A DNA stretch of 64,000 bases, taken from NCBI RefSeq assembly GCF_902459465.1, contig NC_047067.1, positions 17,235,680 through 17,299,679 on the forward strand, in the 5' to 3' direction. Positions 41,906 through 56,300 of this stretch are shown here, one piece after another; the stretch's first letter is position 1; the number at the start of each line of letters is the position of its first letter. This stretch comes from Asterias rubens. Its lineage: Eukaryota; Echinodermata; Asteroidea; Forcipulatida; Asteriidae. The position numbers were made by a program, and so were the translations under genes. The notes under the pieces were generated by a model. It saw nothing but the letters and a program-made list of their open reading frames with translations. It ran no database searches and had not been told where the DNA came from.

Positions 41906-43799
41906 AATTCTGTAACGTTCCTTTAATACTGCAAACTCAAACTTTTTCCAGGGTGTGCAGTTTTTTAAGTAGCTGACACGGCAAGTTGTGAAGTGGTGTT
42001 TTTTGGCCGAAGCAGTTTTATTAGACAACACTAGACCCTGCTGGAGTTGACCAGGGTCCAATATCATACCGGTTTAGCAGAACATACTGCTTGACAAACA
42101 TTTAATGGGGCAGAAAAAGTCAAACCAGCGTAAAGTTTGTAAGTTTGGTTGATATCCTGTTTTTGCAATGCTTTACTGCGCTTTGCTAGTTTTTGTGCTT
42201 CTAGGATTTATGAAATTTGGCCCTGACAGTCTGGTGGATATTCACGACTGCTTGTTGTAGATGTGTGGTACTGTTCACTCTAATTTCTGTTATATGTGTA
42301 CAATCAGGAAGCACCTTGGAGGCAATTAAAACTGGATGACTATCCAGTTTGTTTGTTTGTTCCTGATTTGACTTGACTTGCTATGGTCCTTTTGCACATG
42401 TTCTACTATACTTAGTCTGTTTATTCCTGGTTTTAATCTAGGCTTCATTTAATGTAAACTACTAAAATAATGCACTTTTCATTGCCAACTTTCTATGGAA
42501 CTCTTGTGTGTTACAAGTTAATACTCTTTAGTATAATTAAGTACAGTATGGTAAATTAAGAACCCGGTTAAGTGTGTTCCTGGTGACTCAACTCCATTTG
42601 TGTATAAACGCACAGTTCATTGCCAATTTGCGATATGGAACTCTATTGTACGTATGTATGTGTAGGCCTACAGTTTAGAACAGTTATTTCATGCTACTTC
42701 GTTGCGCTCCTTTGCATGAAAAATAGTTTCAGTCTGTTGGAAAGCAAAAAAATGAAACACACTATAATAAGAATTTTCAGACATTCAAGTTTGTTTAGGT
42801 TTAATAAAGCATTGGAAACGTAGGAAGAAAGCACTCAAATAATTGAAGAATTTTTGTAGAGTGTTCATTTTGTCCTAGTTGTATGCAAATGTATGCAGGC
42901 AAGTTGACTTCATCTGTCTCAGTTTTTCCAGGAACTATTGGGCTGCAGATGTTATTAATGGTTTATTGATTCATCAATATTTATAAAAAACTTTGGGAGT
43001 AAAAAAAACTGAAGTGTGTTCTTAATTGTACAATTTGGCAGTTAATACAATAAGAAGGTAGTTAAAACGATTAAAAAACAGAAAAATATTAAAATTCTCA
43101 AACGACACAAGACCCCTAAAATTACAGGGCAAAATACAAAGAATTGCACCAAAAAACCCACAAAAATCACAGCCCCTAACCAGTCTGGAAAGCATTGCAC
43201 ATAAACAGCAGTTAAAAAATATGAATCAATAGACAGAAAACAAAATAATAATGCTAATAATGCGAATTGAATGCTATTGTGCAACAGGCACCAGCGGTTT
43301 GTCTTTGTCACTACATATGTACTATCATTGACTGTGTTTCCATACCCACATGTACTTGGTATTTAGGATCAGTGTGTTCAGGTTCAGTTGGTACTGTAAA
43401 TATGCAGGCACCCATGTGTAGAATTTGTAAAAATTTGTGTCTCAGTGTCAACCATAACATTACCATGATTACAGTCTATTAATTGAATACAAGGCTCTAG
43501 CCAGGATTTTGTAAAAAAGTGTCCAAACTTGCTGGAAGTTTTTAGGGCATGCTGAAGGTGTCCAAATTGTTCATTGTACACTACACCTCGACTATCTCTA
43601 GCTAACTGGTCGAGTACACTTTGTGTCAACTTGCAAATAACAGCTGGTCTAGCTTTAAGACCTCATGTTGATTCTCACATTTTGATTCTCTATGCCAGGC
43701 CTGGATTTTCATTTTGTAGATGGCAAGGCAAAGGGCAAACTTAGTCTAAAATTGTGAAACTTTTTGAAGGGGTATCTTCATGACCTGCGCAAAAAAGAC
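41906..43799. other. no gene seen
   Basis: Unassigned AT-rich sequence. CATTGCCAACTTTCTATGGAACTCTTGTG (in part) near 42480 recurs in diverged form near 42620. The 89-residue minus-strand ORF at 43042-43311 is hydrophobic but lacks any supporting context. Confidence 0.4.
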
Positions 43800-44020
43800 C
43801 ATGGTCTCAGTAGCCTTGTCCAAGGCACAGTACTTGATACTTTGGGGTCGAAGCTTGGCTTTCTATGTTCCTACCTTGTTGTAACCTCGTTGATACCTCG
43901 AAAAGCCATGCTTCGACCCCACGGTATCAAGTACTGTTAAGTAGGCTACCGTGTAGTATAGTTTCTATGCAGTTTGTGAATTCAGAGCAGGCCGGTGCTT
44001 GGACAAGGCTATGGTCTCAG
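43800..44020. mobile_element. foldback element, about 220 bp, upstream of CPT1
   Basis: Outer arms TAGCCTTGTCCAAGGCAC and GTGCTTGGACAAGGCTA; inner arms ACAGTACTTGATACTTTGGG and CCCACGGTATCAAGTACTGT with GGTCGAAGC / GCTTCGACC. It ends about 120 bases before the CPT1 exon with the start codon. Confidence 0.8.
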
Positions 44021-44142
44021 TGATACATAAATCCAGGCATGGCTGGTGGTACAATGTATGTATGTGCTAAAGAACCGTCTTGGCAGTATAATATTATTAA
44101 CCAAAATGTAACTTTTTTTTTTTTTATCTCTTCTTGTTTTAG

Positions 44143-44307
44143 TGAAGCAAGAAAGACCACAACAAGATGGCTGAAGCCCATGCGGCTGTGGCCTTCCAGT
44201 TCACAGTCACCAATGAAGGAATCGATTTTGACATCAACCATGAAGCCCTGAAGGCTGTCTTTGAAAGCGGCCGCCGATCCTGGGTCAAGAGATTCAGACG
44301 ATTCCAG
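44143..44307 (+). CDS. CPT1: CPT1 first coding exon (regulatory N-terminus)
   Basis: The acceptor is TTCTTGTTTTAG, followed by 24 bases of 5' UTR and ATG at 44167. It encodes 47 residues: [15 protein letters not shown], then a helix [15 protein letters not shown] and a basic end. The donor GTTTGT is unusual but the next exon fits. The upstream UTR exon is not proven; see 24329-24525. Confidence 0.95.
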
Positions 44308-47300
44308 GTTTGTTGATGCATTTTGACAATTTTGAGTTTGTTTTGTGTTTTGAGGATGTACATGTAGTTCATGAAAATTAAGCTTTTTAAAACTTTGTAA
44401 ATCATTTTGGGGTGTAGAGTTGAAACCTCTCCCTCGTTCTGCTGAAAGTTCTCTAAAAATTGAAGTTTTAAAAGAAATTTCAGGTTCTGATATCCGTACA
44501 CAAATAAGAAGGTCAACAAAAAATGAATTTTCGGTGGGCACAGGTATAAGACCTAGGGGGGGGGGGTGCCGTTGAGATCGGGGCAAATGTACAAAACGAA
44601 GAAAAATGGAAAGAGGAAGTAAAACTACTTAGCCATTACTGGAAATTGGTACTAATATTTGATCTGTGTTCAATTCATCAACTTTTACTAGACCAATTCG
44701 CAGCTGGACACTGAATTACAGGGTTAAGGGAATAAAATTACACTAGAAAATTAAACAAGAAAATTTAACAAGAAAAAAATTCTACAGGGCAAACAGAAAA
44801 AAATACATGTGTGCACTTCAGTTAATAATTGTGATTCCTAACTGTATTAATTGACCTGGGGTCGATTTCACAAAGAGTTAGGACTAGTCCTAACTTAGGA
44901 CTAGTCCTAAAGAGATATACAAATTGCATGGATAGTCCCAAGTTAGGACGAGTAACTAGTCCTAACTTGAGCTAAGACTAGTCCTAACTCTTTGTGAAAT
45001 CCACCCCTGGTTACTGTGCTATTAAACACTCTTAACCAACAGGATACACCAACATTTGAATGTTTACATGTTTGTATTGTTGCAGAATGGGATGGTAAAC
45101 ACCACCTACCCAGCTAGCCCGGCCAGCTGGTTGGCTGTACTGACAGCTGTTACGGCTCTAACTCTGGCCCGTGTTGATCCTTCCATGGGAATGATTGAGA
45201 AACTCAAGAATAACTTCCTGCCAGTGTGAGTCTATTCCCATCTTGAATGTGCTATTTTGCAGCCAACTTGGATGCAGGCAACTGCACTACAGGCTAAATG
45301 ACCACTCTAGTTGCACACAAGACATTTCTTGTAAAGTATATTGTTTTCCCAAGAAAGTTGCAGGAAGTGTTGCCCAGAACCTTTAGACCGATAGTTGCCG
45401 GGTGTGACAGTGATAATCAAAACGATAACGATATTGGCGCAAAGAGCATTTTATTGGTTAGATTGCAGAATACGCACACACTCATTCCACCAATCGAGTG
45501 TGCGCATTGTTAATGTTTAAGCTTGGGCGATATCACGATATCGATATCGGATCGATTTGGTTTTAATCGAAATATCGATAGCGATATATCGTGATATATC
45601 GCGATATCGATTAAATATCACAATATCACGATGTATTTGCTAGCTGAGACATCTTGCACCCCATAGGTTTTGAGTAAAACCAGACGAATAGGTCATTAGA
45701 ACACCTCTCTTATGCTTTGACTGTCTCTTCTACAACTTTCACTTGGAGTTTGAAGACTGATGATGTCAAATTTAATTAATCGCGATTATATCGAATATCG
45801 CAATATATTGTCGTCGATATATCGTGAATAAAATAAATTGATATCGCCCAAGCTTATTAATGTTTTTTTCACCTCAATATCGAGGCCTGTGTGACTGACC
45901 CTTTTGACTTTTAAACAACCCTCTTGTCATTCTGTGATGCAGGGAGTACCTTGGAGCAACACCTGCCATCTACCTTTCCACAGCAATCTATGCCACGTTG
46001 CTGTGGCTGGTCATCATCTTCTCAGTCCGGTTCATCTTGAAGCGTCTGCTTTCCTACAAGGGGTTCATGTATGAAGGCAGGGGGAAGGTCTCCCTCAAGA
46101 CCAAGATATGGACTGTAAGTTTGACTAGCATGCTTGCAAAACAATCAAACAGTGCAATCTCCATACCAGAATATTAGGTACTGGGCACAATTGGTAATCA
46201 CTGTTAGCATAAAAACTTACTTGTTAACCATCAATGGAGAGCTGTTGGTAGTATAAAACATTGTGTGAAACGTAGTTTTTTGAGAAAGATATTTTTTCTC
46301 ACTAAAGTATTTGAATTCGATTTGTGAGACCTCACAATGTTTATCTTGCAACTTCAACGACCAATTGTGTTCAAATTTTCACAGGTTTGTTAATTTGTGC
46401 ATAGTGTGAGATACACCAAGTGAGAAGACTGGTCTAAGACAATTATCAAATGTGTCCCGAGTGTCTTTAAGAATGTACAAATTGTGCCTGTAGGAAGTGC
46501 AGGTTGTGTGGCTCTGATGCAATCATGTGATGTGACTTTTCATTGTTTTATGTACATTCAGGTGCTGCTCAGGTGTTTTGCTACTCGTAAGCCACGTCTG
46601 TTTGGCTACCAGAATGCACTACCTAATCTACCATTGCCACCACTCAAGGACACAATGAGGCGTGTAAGTTTCAATCCATTTTCCACACCATTGTTATTGG
46701 AGAAATCTTGCAATCCTATTATGCCCAAGTAGTAGAAGCCCCTTAAAAATATAGCAAGACAGTTCTCTAAAGAACAAACTCTACCTGGCAAGTAGACACA
46801 CACTATGGTGTTACTGCAAACCAAATATATATTGATTCCTCTCCATGCAACGCCTCAAATCCCATCATAAGAACCACTTATTGTCATTAATACTATTGGC
46901 AGTGTTGATATAGGAAAAGTCTTGCAGTCTTTTGTAGCAAACATCTGCTGCAAATATCTTACATTCTAAATCATTTCTTGCAGTATTTGCTGTCGGTAAG
47001 AGGTTTTCTGAATGACGAGGAGTTTGAACGTATGGAGCTGCTGGTTAAAGACTTTGAGGTTGGTTTGGGACCACGCCTCCAACGTTACCTTCGCCTGAAG
47101 TGGTGGTGGTCCACCAACTATGTGAGTGACTGGTGGGAGGAGTATGTGTACTTGAGAGGCCGGGCTCCGATCATGGTCAATAGTAACTACTATGGCATGG
47201 TGAGTACAATGGCATCACAATGTGGATCATCAGTAATACAATGAAAGTCATAAATCCCAGACAGTTGCGCTATTCCTATTGTTGGAGAGCATGTCATGTG

Positions 47301-50300
47301 GGGGTGTTTAAACGGTTGATAAAGACCATCTGGAGCTGTTTAAGACCCGCTGGCTTCCGCATGTTTGCATGCAAGCTCATGTATGCCCATTTTATGGCAT
47401 GGAATGCAATTCATAGCTATTAGTAAAAGGGCGTGATCTATTTCTAAACGCTTTCTGAGAAAATACATGTATCTATTTAAGCTTTTTGCTACGAAGCAGA
47501 TTGTTACAGTGCCTATAAGTGTAATTTTTCACGTTTTTTTTATACAAAAGGGCATTTATGAATGGCAATAAAAGAGTAGTGACTTGTTCTTAAACGGCTG
47601 TTTGAAACCTTGCAGGGTTGTGGCCTTTCATGCCTTTATGGCGAAGGACTTTATCGCACGGCCATGACCCTGCTGGTTTTAAACGGCCGTTTAAGAACTT
47701 CTGGCTACCCTTTTGTTCCCTTAGTTACTTTTATAAAGAACAATCAATGGAGCTCTGCCATTGTTTTCATATTAATCGTGGCAAATCTGACATCTTGTTG
47801 AATAAGCTATAGCACCAAGGCTTATTCTTCAGTATTTCAGACTTGCGACGTTACGTTGTATATATTTTATGTTCACTTGCTCAGTACTGTAACTCAACTT
47901 GAAGACATTGAAGAGCTATGGTGCATTTTGTAGCCAAACCAATAATGCTACAGCAAGCCACTGATATTTTGTAATAAGTGCATTAGTCTGGTGTGGGGTA
48001 CAGTTAATAGATGTTTTAAAATTATTCCAGGCTGTCCTCATTGGAAATATGTAAATAGTGTCCTTAACTCTGATGCTATTCATTTCTCTCATCCAGGATG
48101 CTATTGCAATGGCACCCACATTTATGCAAGCTGCCCGCGCGGCCAACCAGACCACAGGTCTCCTGACCTTCCGTCGAGAGATAGAGCGGGAAACGTTGAA
48201 GCCTCTGATCATTCAGGGAATGATCCCTCTCTGCTCCTACCAGTATGAACGTTTGTTCAACACCACACGCATTCCTGGTCTGGAGACGGACAAGGTGGTA
48301 CATCTGAAGGACAGCAAACATGTTGCTGTCATGTCGCGAGGGCGCTTCTACAAGGTGGTGTTTCAGGTCAACGGGAAGATGCTGAATCCTGCTGAGCTGC
48401 AGAAGTAAGTTACACGTGTGTACTTTGGAGAAATCTTCTTCCTATGAGTAGCATTTTGTTATGTACATGTTTTTAGACCTACAATCCTGGCCATATCTCG
48501 TTGGGCCCCCCTGCCCCCTTTCAATGTTGTTTCCAATTGCGGATCTTCTTCTGAGTTACAGTCAATATTGAGCGGGGGGTGGGGGACAAATGTTTGAGTG
48601 TGAATGGGAAGTGCACAATGAATTGTTTTATATAACGTTAGGAATGGGTGGCCCAAGCATTTTGGCCGGGATTGTAGCCCTGTTGGCCGGGATTGTAGCC
48701 CTGTTTTGATACAACAGCTTAAGGCTCGACTCCAGATTAGGTTCTGTGTTCCTTGTACAGTCCAGGGAACATAAATTTGAAAAGGACATAGTGAGAGCTC
48801 CCTCTGTTGCCCTTGTCTTGACCTTGTCTTGACCCCCCCCCATCCCATAGACTTTTAATAAGGGAATCAATAATAATAACCCGTTTTGTGATGAAGAGGT
48901 TTTCAACTAGTGGTTTAATCCCAACAAGGCCTGGTTCTTGATAATTTTACCGAGGCGAAGTCGAGGCAAATTATCAAAAACCAGGCCTCGGCGGGTTTGA
49001 ACCACTAGTTGCAAACCGATTCAACACACTTTGATTCCCATTCATAAATACGTTTTCGGTCAAAACAACTCCTTATACGGGAATGCTGTGGGCGTCGCGC
49101 ATATCGCGTGATGTTGCACAACTGTCTCGGCCTGTTGTTCTCGACCAATAGGAATGAAGAAACTGTCTTATAAGCACAGGTGTAAACTCGCATGTCACGC
49201 CCATGTTTCAACACTTTTCACTGGTCATAAACACGCTCTCCACCAATAGGAATAGCGAAACTGTCTGAGGTATTTATGAATATGATTTTTCACTGGAAGT
49301 TCCCGTTTCAAAATTAAAGTGTTATTGCCTTCTCAAAGGTGAAATTCTAGTCCTAGAGCTTTTTTTCGAAACCCAGGCTTACTCTTCGGCTCAGTGCTTT
49401 GTTAGATCTTGGAAACACTATGCAAAATGTACACTCCTCCAGGATAGATGATGGAGCCCAAGAAGGAGCACAAGCCGAGGTTTGGGAAAACTACCTGTAT
49501 GCAACTCTTTTGTAATATCAATTTGTGACCTTTGACATTGTAGGCAGTACCAGTTGATTATAGATGACCCAGTAGGACCCATGGATGGGGAGGAGCACTT
49601 GGCTGCTCTAACAGCTGGTGACAGGTAAGCTTTATATACATCCTCACTAGCCCCTTCCCAGATGATGTCACTATTATATCGCACATCATGCTGGAGTACT
49701 TACAGACGCTCGTCATGCACACGTGCTGAAGCATGTGCTACAAAATACAATACTGGATGGCACTGTGCATTTAGTGCGCTATGCATATGCTGGATGCGCC
49801 GTAGCACCTTGCTACAAAATTGGGTCTCAGAGATCATCACTTTAATAAACCTATCTTTCTGAAAGTTAGCGTGGCAGCCTTCCTGCGATGCGATGCTATC
49901 AACCCCTTGATAACCCGTCACAAGCTCCAAACAGCACCCACACTGAGATCAATGAACACCTATTATTGGCTGCAAGTTGTGTGCGGCACGTTTCCATTGT
50001 TTGGCCTCAGCAATGGTGGCCATTGCAATGGGTCTGTACAAGTGTGATGTCAGTGAGAAGGTTCTATGGGGGACTTTGTAGACCCCCAGGTTGAAGGAGA
50101 CATACCAGGAGCAAGTTTGAGTGTGTCCTATGGTTAACTAAAGGTTGACCATTTTGACTTGAACTCAGGCTGGTCCACCATTAGTTGACTATTGTGGTCG
50201 ACCATTTAGAAACAGCCTCAAGCCCATGTTTTTTTCACTGGTCCCAACAGCATGTTCCATTCTGACATGTGTAAAGCGCAGAGGGGAACCAGTGACAGTA

Positions 50301-53300
50301 TAGCGAAAAGGCGGAAGGTTGACTTAGACTTCCAAATGAGTCGTTTGAGTGAGTGTGTCAATCATGGGTCGACTAATTGTGCCCACTCGAACTTGCCCTA
50401 GGTAGATTCTGGACATACACGCGTTGAAAGTCTTCTGCCACACACTTAGACTGTCAGAAGTATCTCTTTGTGACTTCTCCAACCCTATGATATACAATCT
50501 ATGAATTCAGAAAGAACCAGATATCTTGTAGTTTAATTTGGTATGAGTTTAGATAAATAGAAATGAATACGTGTAGGAATTTTTTATTTGAAACTTAATG
50601 AAAGACTGTACAAAATTCTTTAACCTCACAAAGTCAAATCATATTGCATATTAAGTTGTAACATACTTGATGGATTACAAATTTACAAAGGCTACCAATA
50701 CTTAATTTACAGAATATTCAGCCCATCACCCTAACCTTTATCTATTCTGAAAGTCCTCTCTTTTATTTTTGGTTAGGATCCCATGGGCTTTGGCTCGGCA
50801 GAGGTTCTTCATGCGTGGGGTCAATAAAGTATCATTGAAGGCCATAGAGACGGCAGCGTTTATGGTTGTGCTTGACGACGAGGTGCAGGACTATGATACA
50901 GTAAGTGCAATCTTGACAGTTTGACCCTGGGTCTTGACCTAGGTCATCTGTAGGGTGGGTGGGTTGGGGGGGGGGGGTTCTTTACCCCGAGGTGATAGTG
51001 TACTAATGAATATATCATGAAGATAAGCTGCAGGCTTGTAACATTCTACATGTTGAATTGACGCTGAACATGTTTGCACACCTTCTAATATATCCCATTT
51101 GGTGTACATGTATGTAGCTGATTGCGTGTGTTTGCGGTGCAGTATCTGCTTCATGTCCTTGACACCAGCCAAAATGTCAATGGTGTACAACCGAATGGTT
51201 TGTATCTGGCGTGTCATTCTACCCTCAAAGGTGTGATCTCAAATTTAATCCAGCTTTCACTTGAGGTACTGTAAACATTCAGGCATTAATATTTCATTGA
51301 TTCAATCCTGCTTGCTGGAAAGATCCTGCACCTCAAGCTTTCATGCACGATGTTCGCCACTGACCTTTGCCAAGACATGGGTCAGTGGTTGAGTGGTTTT
51401 CAAACGTTTAGTTTTATCCCAGCTATTTTGACAAAGCTTTTGGCAGTGCTGCAAACTAGACGCAAATATGGGAAAGCAATGGGAAGCATGGCATGCATGA
51501 TGTTTCAAAGCAGGAATGATAAGTGTTTGTTAAAAGCTGAGATGTGCGTTAACATTTATTTCAGATATTTAGTATACAAGTACATAAGATACAAGTTTAC
51601 TGTTGCTACAGCCCCTTTGCTCCCTAAAGAGCAACCAGTAGTACCTTTAGTGTGTAATATTTCCCTGCAGCACATTGCAGGACAAGTGACTGAGAGTGAC
51701 TTCCAAGAATTGTGGATGCCAACGTTTAAGATCCTAGTGAATAAACTTTATAGTTAAAACATGTGTTTAAAGGCAGTGGACACTATTGGTAATTACTCAA
51801 AGTAATTATTAGCATAAAACCTTTCTCAATTACAAGTAATGGGGAGAGGTTGATAGTATTAAACATTGTCAGAAACGGCTCCTTCTGAAGTGAAGTAAAT
51901 TCCGAGAAAGAAGTAGTTTTCCACAAATTTGATTTCGAGACCTCAGGTTTAGAATTTGAGGTCTCGAAATCAAGCATAGAAAGCACACAACTTTGTGTGA
52001 CCATGGTGCGACAAGGGTATTTTTCTTTTCATTAATATCTCGCAACTTCGACGACCGATTGAGCTCAAATGTTTGTTATTTTATGCATATGTTGAGATAC
52101 ACCAACTGTGAAAACTAGTCTTTGACAATTACCAATAGTGTCCACTGTCTTTAAAGGTAGTCTCATAGTTTGTGTTTTCTCAATGTCATGCGGTTGATAG
52201 GAAGACATTTTAAAAGAAAGATACAATGAAAGTGACATGTGAAATTTTCAGCCGAGTGTAGTGTCTGCTTGCTAAGAAAATCGCAAACACTGTCATGGTA
52301 TTTTCTCAACCCAATCAAATTTAGCGAGGTAACTGCGAGTAACAACTACATCTCTGGCCTCAGCATCTGAGGAACCACTCATGCATGAATTGTTCCTCAG
52401 ATTCAAAAATTTGGGGTGAAAAGTTATCCGGACCCCTCTCAACTAAGCTTTACTTCTGCTTCTAAAAATAAAATTGAGCCATTCTGGATGAAACTCAAAC
52501 ATCAAATCAGTACTAAAAACACAAACTGTTAGTGGTGTGCCTGACCCTAAAGCATGATCAGTTTCTATAATAGTGCAGTCGTGATTTTAACCATTTAGCA
52601 CCAGTGTTTCTAAAAAGTTTTGTTGTCCGCAGACGGGATTTGTTTTAGACCTGATGGAATAATTTGTGTTATTTGAGAATTTCCCTGTCACGGTGAAACC
52701 CTGATTTTACAAAGCAAAGACAACACCAGGATGTGTTGTTCTCTTTCACAAAAATATTAGATGCATTCACAGTGAATCACAGAGCATTGACCGTAAGGCA
52801 CAGCTGATCATGGGATGTGGGACAGTATGCTTGATGCTCAGATCACTCAGACATGGTCTCGGCCCATTGACAATGAAAAATCAAGGGTGCTAGCCTATCA
52901 ATCTCTCATAACTCCTGTTTGTACAACAAAAAAACAAATGTCTGAAGTTGTGGATTCCCTGGAAAAAAAGCCTTCCAGTTCCTGCTGTCCCTCTAATAGA
53001 ATGAAGTGGTGCATGCACAGTGATTGCATGCACTGTGTGCTGTACATACTGGAATGTTAGGGAGGGTAGGTATCCACATTCAAAGCGGGACCTATAACAA
53101 AAGGGACAATGGGTCCACGGTTGCTATCACAAAAAACAGCATTGTGGTCCACAAAGAGTTGAACAAAGGAGGGTCCACGATTGCAGGAGTTTACACACAT
53201 GGCATGTTTACGGAAGTTGGTGTACAAATCTTCTAATTTCTGGTACATAATTTATTGGCTTATATGCACATCTTCCACGGTTAACTGGTTCACGGTTAAC

Positions 53301-56300
53301 TGGTTAACAGAGTCGAGCATGCAGTTGGATTTGAATAATGTTTTAAAATCTCACAGATCCTTGGCCATGGTACACTGGTCTCAATTAGAAGGGAACTCAA
53401 TTAGAAGGGAACTCAATTAGAAGGGAACTCAATTAGAAGGGAACTCAATTAGAAGGGAACTCAATTAGAAGGGAACTCAATTAGAAGGGAACTCAATTTA
53501 GAAGGGAACTCAATTTAGAAGGGAACTCAATTAGAAGGGAACTCAATTAGAAGGGAACTCAATTAGAAGGGAACTCAATTAGAAGGGAACTCAATTAGAA
53601 GGGAACTCAATTAGAAGGGAACTCAATTAGAAGGGAACTCAATTAGAAGGGAACTCAATTAGAAGGGAACTCAATTAGAAGGGAACTCAATTAGAAGGGA
53701 ACTCAATTAGAAGGGAACTCAATTAGAAGGGAACTCAATTAGAAGGGAACTCAATTAGAAGGGAACTCAATTAGAAGGGAACTCAATTAGAAGGGAACTC
53801 AATTAGAAGGGAACTCAATTAGAAGGGAACTCAATTAGAAGGGAACTCAATTAGAAGGGAACTCAATTAGAAGGGAACTCAATTAGAAGGGAACTCAATT
53901 AGAAGGGAACTCAATTAGAAGGGAACTCAATTAGAAGGGAACTCAATTAGAAGGGAACTCAATTAGAAGGGAACTCAATTAGAAGGGAACTCAATTAGAA
54001 GGGAACTCAATTAGAAGGGAACTCAATTAGAAGGGAACTCAATTAGAAGGGAACTCAATTAGAAGGGAACTCAATTAGAAGGGAACTCAATTAGAAGGGA
54101 ACTCAATTAGAAGGGAACTCAATTAGAAGGGAACTCAATTAGAAGGGAACTCAATTAGAAGGGAACTCAATTAGAAGGGAACTCAATTAGAAGGGAACTC
54201 AATTAGAAGGGAACTCATCAAAAACATCTTCATTTCAACACCTTTCTTTGGGTTCACATCACCCTCTCTCTAATAAACAACATGACAATATGACAATTAC
54301 AGTGTTGTTTACATTATTGAAAGTCCCAATTTCTTGCAGTTTATACATGTAAGCTTTCCACTTTTAGATTTTAGTTTATATGCGAGTGCACAACTGTGTT
54401 CTGGGCTAATATTAAAGATGTAGGTCAAATTTTGGTCGATTTTGACTCAACAATGCAGATTAAAAGTTGAAATAACTATTTTTTTTTAACTAAAGAAAGT
54501 TAGAGCTTTCATTTAAGGTATTGCACAAAAACAATTTACCACTGAAAAATTGTTGTTGTTTAAAAACTGAAACTGATTTAGTGTCAGGCCCTCTACATTA
54601 TCTTAAACCCATCAGCCATGTACAAACAACTTTGCACTATACTGTGCATTGCCTAAGGCGGATGCAAAAGTTTTTGTAAGTTTTATTTATTTGAAACCGC
54701 ATCATCTTTTCAAAATTTGTTCAGAGAAAAAATTCTTTAAATTAATTTCTTTTTGGGAAAATCAGGCCAAGCATTGCCTTAAATTCCCATAGTTGTACTG
54801 CAAGAAAGAGGGGCAATTTAATAACAAAAATCTCTGTATGCTCATTTTGCATGGTGACATTTGTTCATTTTTTTACTTATTTTACTCTATTATTCTTGAT
54901 TCTTTTCTTGAACATTGATTCTTTTCACTCTTTTACTTCCATCCATGTTTTCCCACCTACTCACGGTCTGTCATTACTTGGCCTCTCTCATGATTCTTTC
55001 ATTTAATACCACTGTCAATGAACGAACTCAAAACCAACCACTAGGAACCACTCAAGATGATCCTGTCCAATCAAACCCTACCACCATGGTACAAAGAGCG
55101 CCCCCAAGAGCTCACTGATGACCAGGTAATATAATGGTTTGTTTCCTCTGAAACCTATGTTACGCATGTGTTATTCTTTCCCACTGGATTAACCAGGGTG
55201 CTTGTAAAACTTAGAGCCATTTGAATTCTCGGTTGTTTTAGACCTGTTCGATTTTTTGTTGACATTCACAGCATTTGCATATTCAATTTAAACAATTTGT
55301 GCATGATGTTATGAATGAATATTTTATCCCAAGCAAGGAGAAATAGGAAAAGCTGTATTACAGCGTTATGTAAACTGTATGACTATTGCAAATACACACA
55401 CAATCTTGCTGTTTAATTTGTTGTTTTTAAAGGTAAATGCTTACAACCAATTCTTTATCCGATAAAAAAGATGGCTATATCAGCATCCATGAAATAAAAT
55501 CGTTTAGAAAAAATACTGAAGAAAGCTTTAGTTGTACTGTTGCTGTTTCATATGCAATTGCTTTGTTTTGGGGGTTTGCTTGACTCCCAAACTAAAATTG
55601 TCAAAGTTATTGAGAAAAAACCTTCACAGCAGATTAAAAAAAGCAATTGATACAACTCTCCTGTTCGACAGTAATTTTGTTTTTGCCTCTCACTTATAAT
55701 CCTCTTCAAAGGGACTCTTGATAAAACAGAAGTATGCTGAAAATTCTACTACAAGATTCTGAAGCTTGTACCAAGTGGAATGTAGACTTCACAAACTTAC
55801 AGTTTGCAACAGCCAAATACTATTTTTCAAGTCATAGTTGTTGACAAATTGTTGGTGGGTGTAATTCAGAGAAATTTTTAGAACAAGAACGATCACAGAA
55901 GGGCCTTCCAATTTGCTCTTAACTGAAGGAGAGTTTGTGTTAACCATAACCACTGCAAACAGTTGTGCACTTTTGGTATGAGTACACACATTTCAAGTTG
56001 CTGTCTTGGTGATGATTCACATTGCTTGTTAGTTGTATTGTTTGCGCATGTTCTGCTTCTTGGCATATGTTTTCTTAGCTTGTCTACTAATCTTTGCTTG
56101 CTTCTTTACCAACCAGCTTTAACATATTAACCCACAATTTTCTTATTTTCACAAACCCTTTTGTTTCATCCCTACAACATAGAACCCTCCACTCATTCCT
56201 TATTATTTAAGCATATTGACATGTTTATATGAATAAGGTTTAGATAAGTTTGGTTGACGATCATTTTTGAAATATTCGTTAAAATCAAGTTATTCATTGA

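Noticed and set aside
43042..43311. 89-residue hydrophobic minus-strand ORF
   Set aside because: Hydrophobicity comes from A/T-rich codons; no splice sites, conserved motif or neighbour supports it.
44017..44586. 189-residue minus-strand ORF
   Set aside because: It is antisense to the first CPT1 coding exon and its flanks; the sense strand carries the conserved protein and splice sites.
51350..51757. 135-residue plus-strand ORF in a CPT1 intron
   Set aside because: No similarity to CPT1 or any family I know; it lacks in-phase splice sites that would join exons 50900 and 55045.
53380..54218. CRISPR-like array
   Set aside because: Short identical units with no spacers, in a eukaryotic intron; it is a simple satellite.
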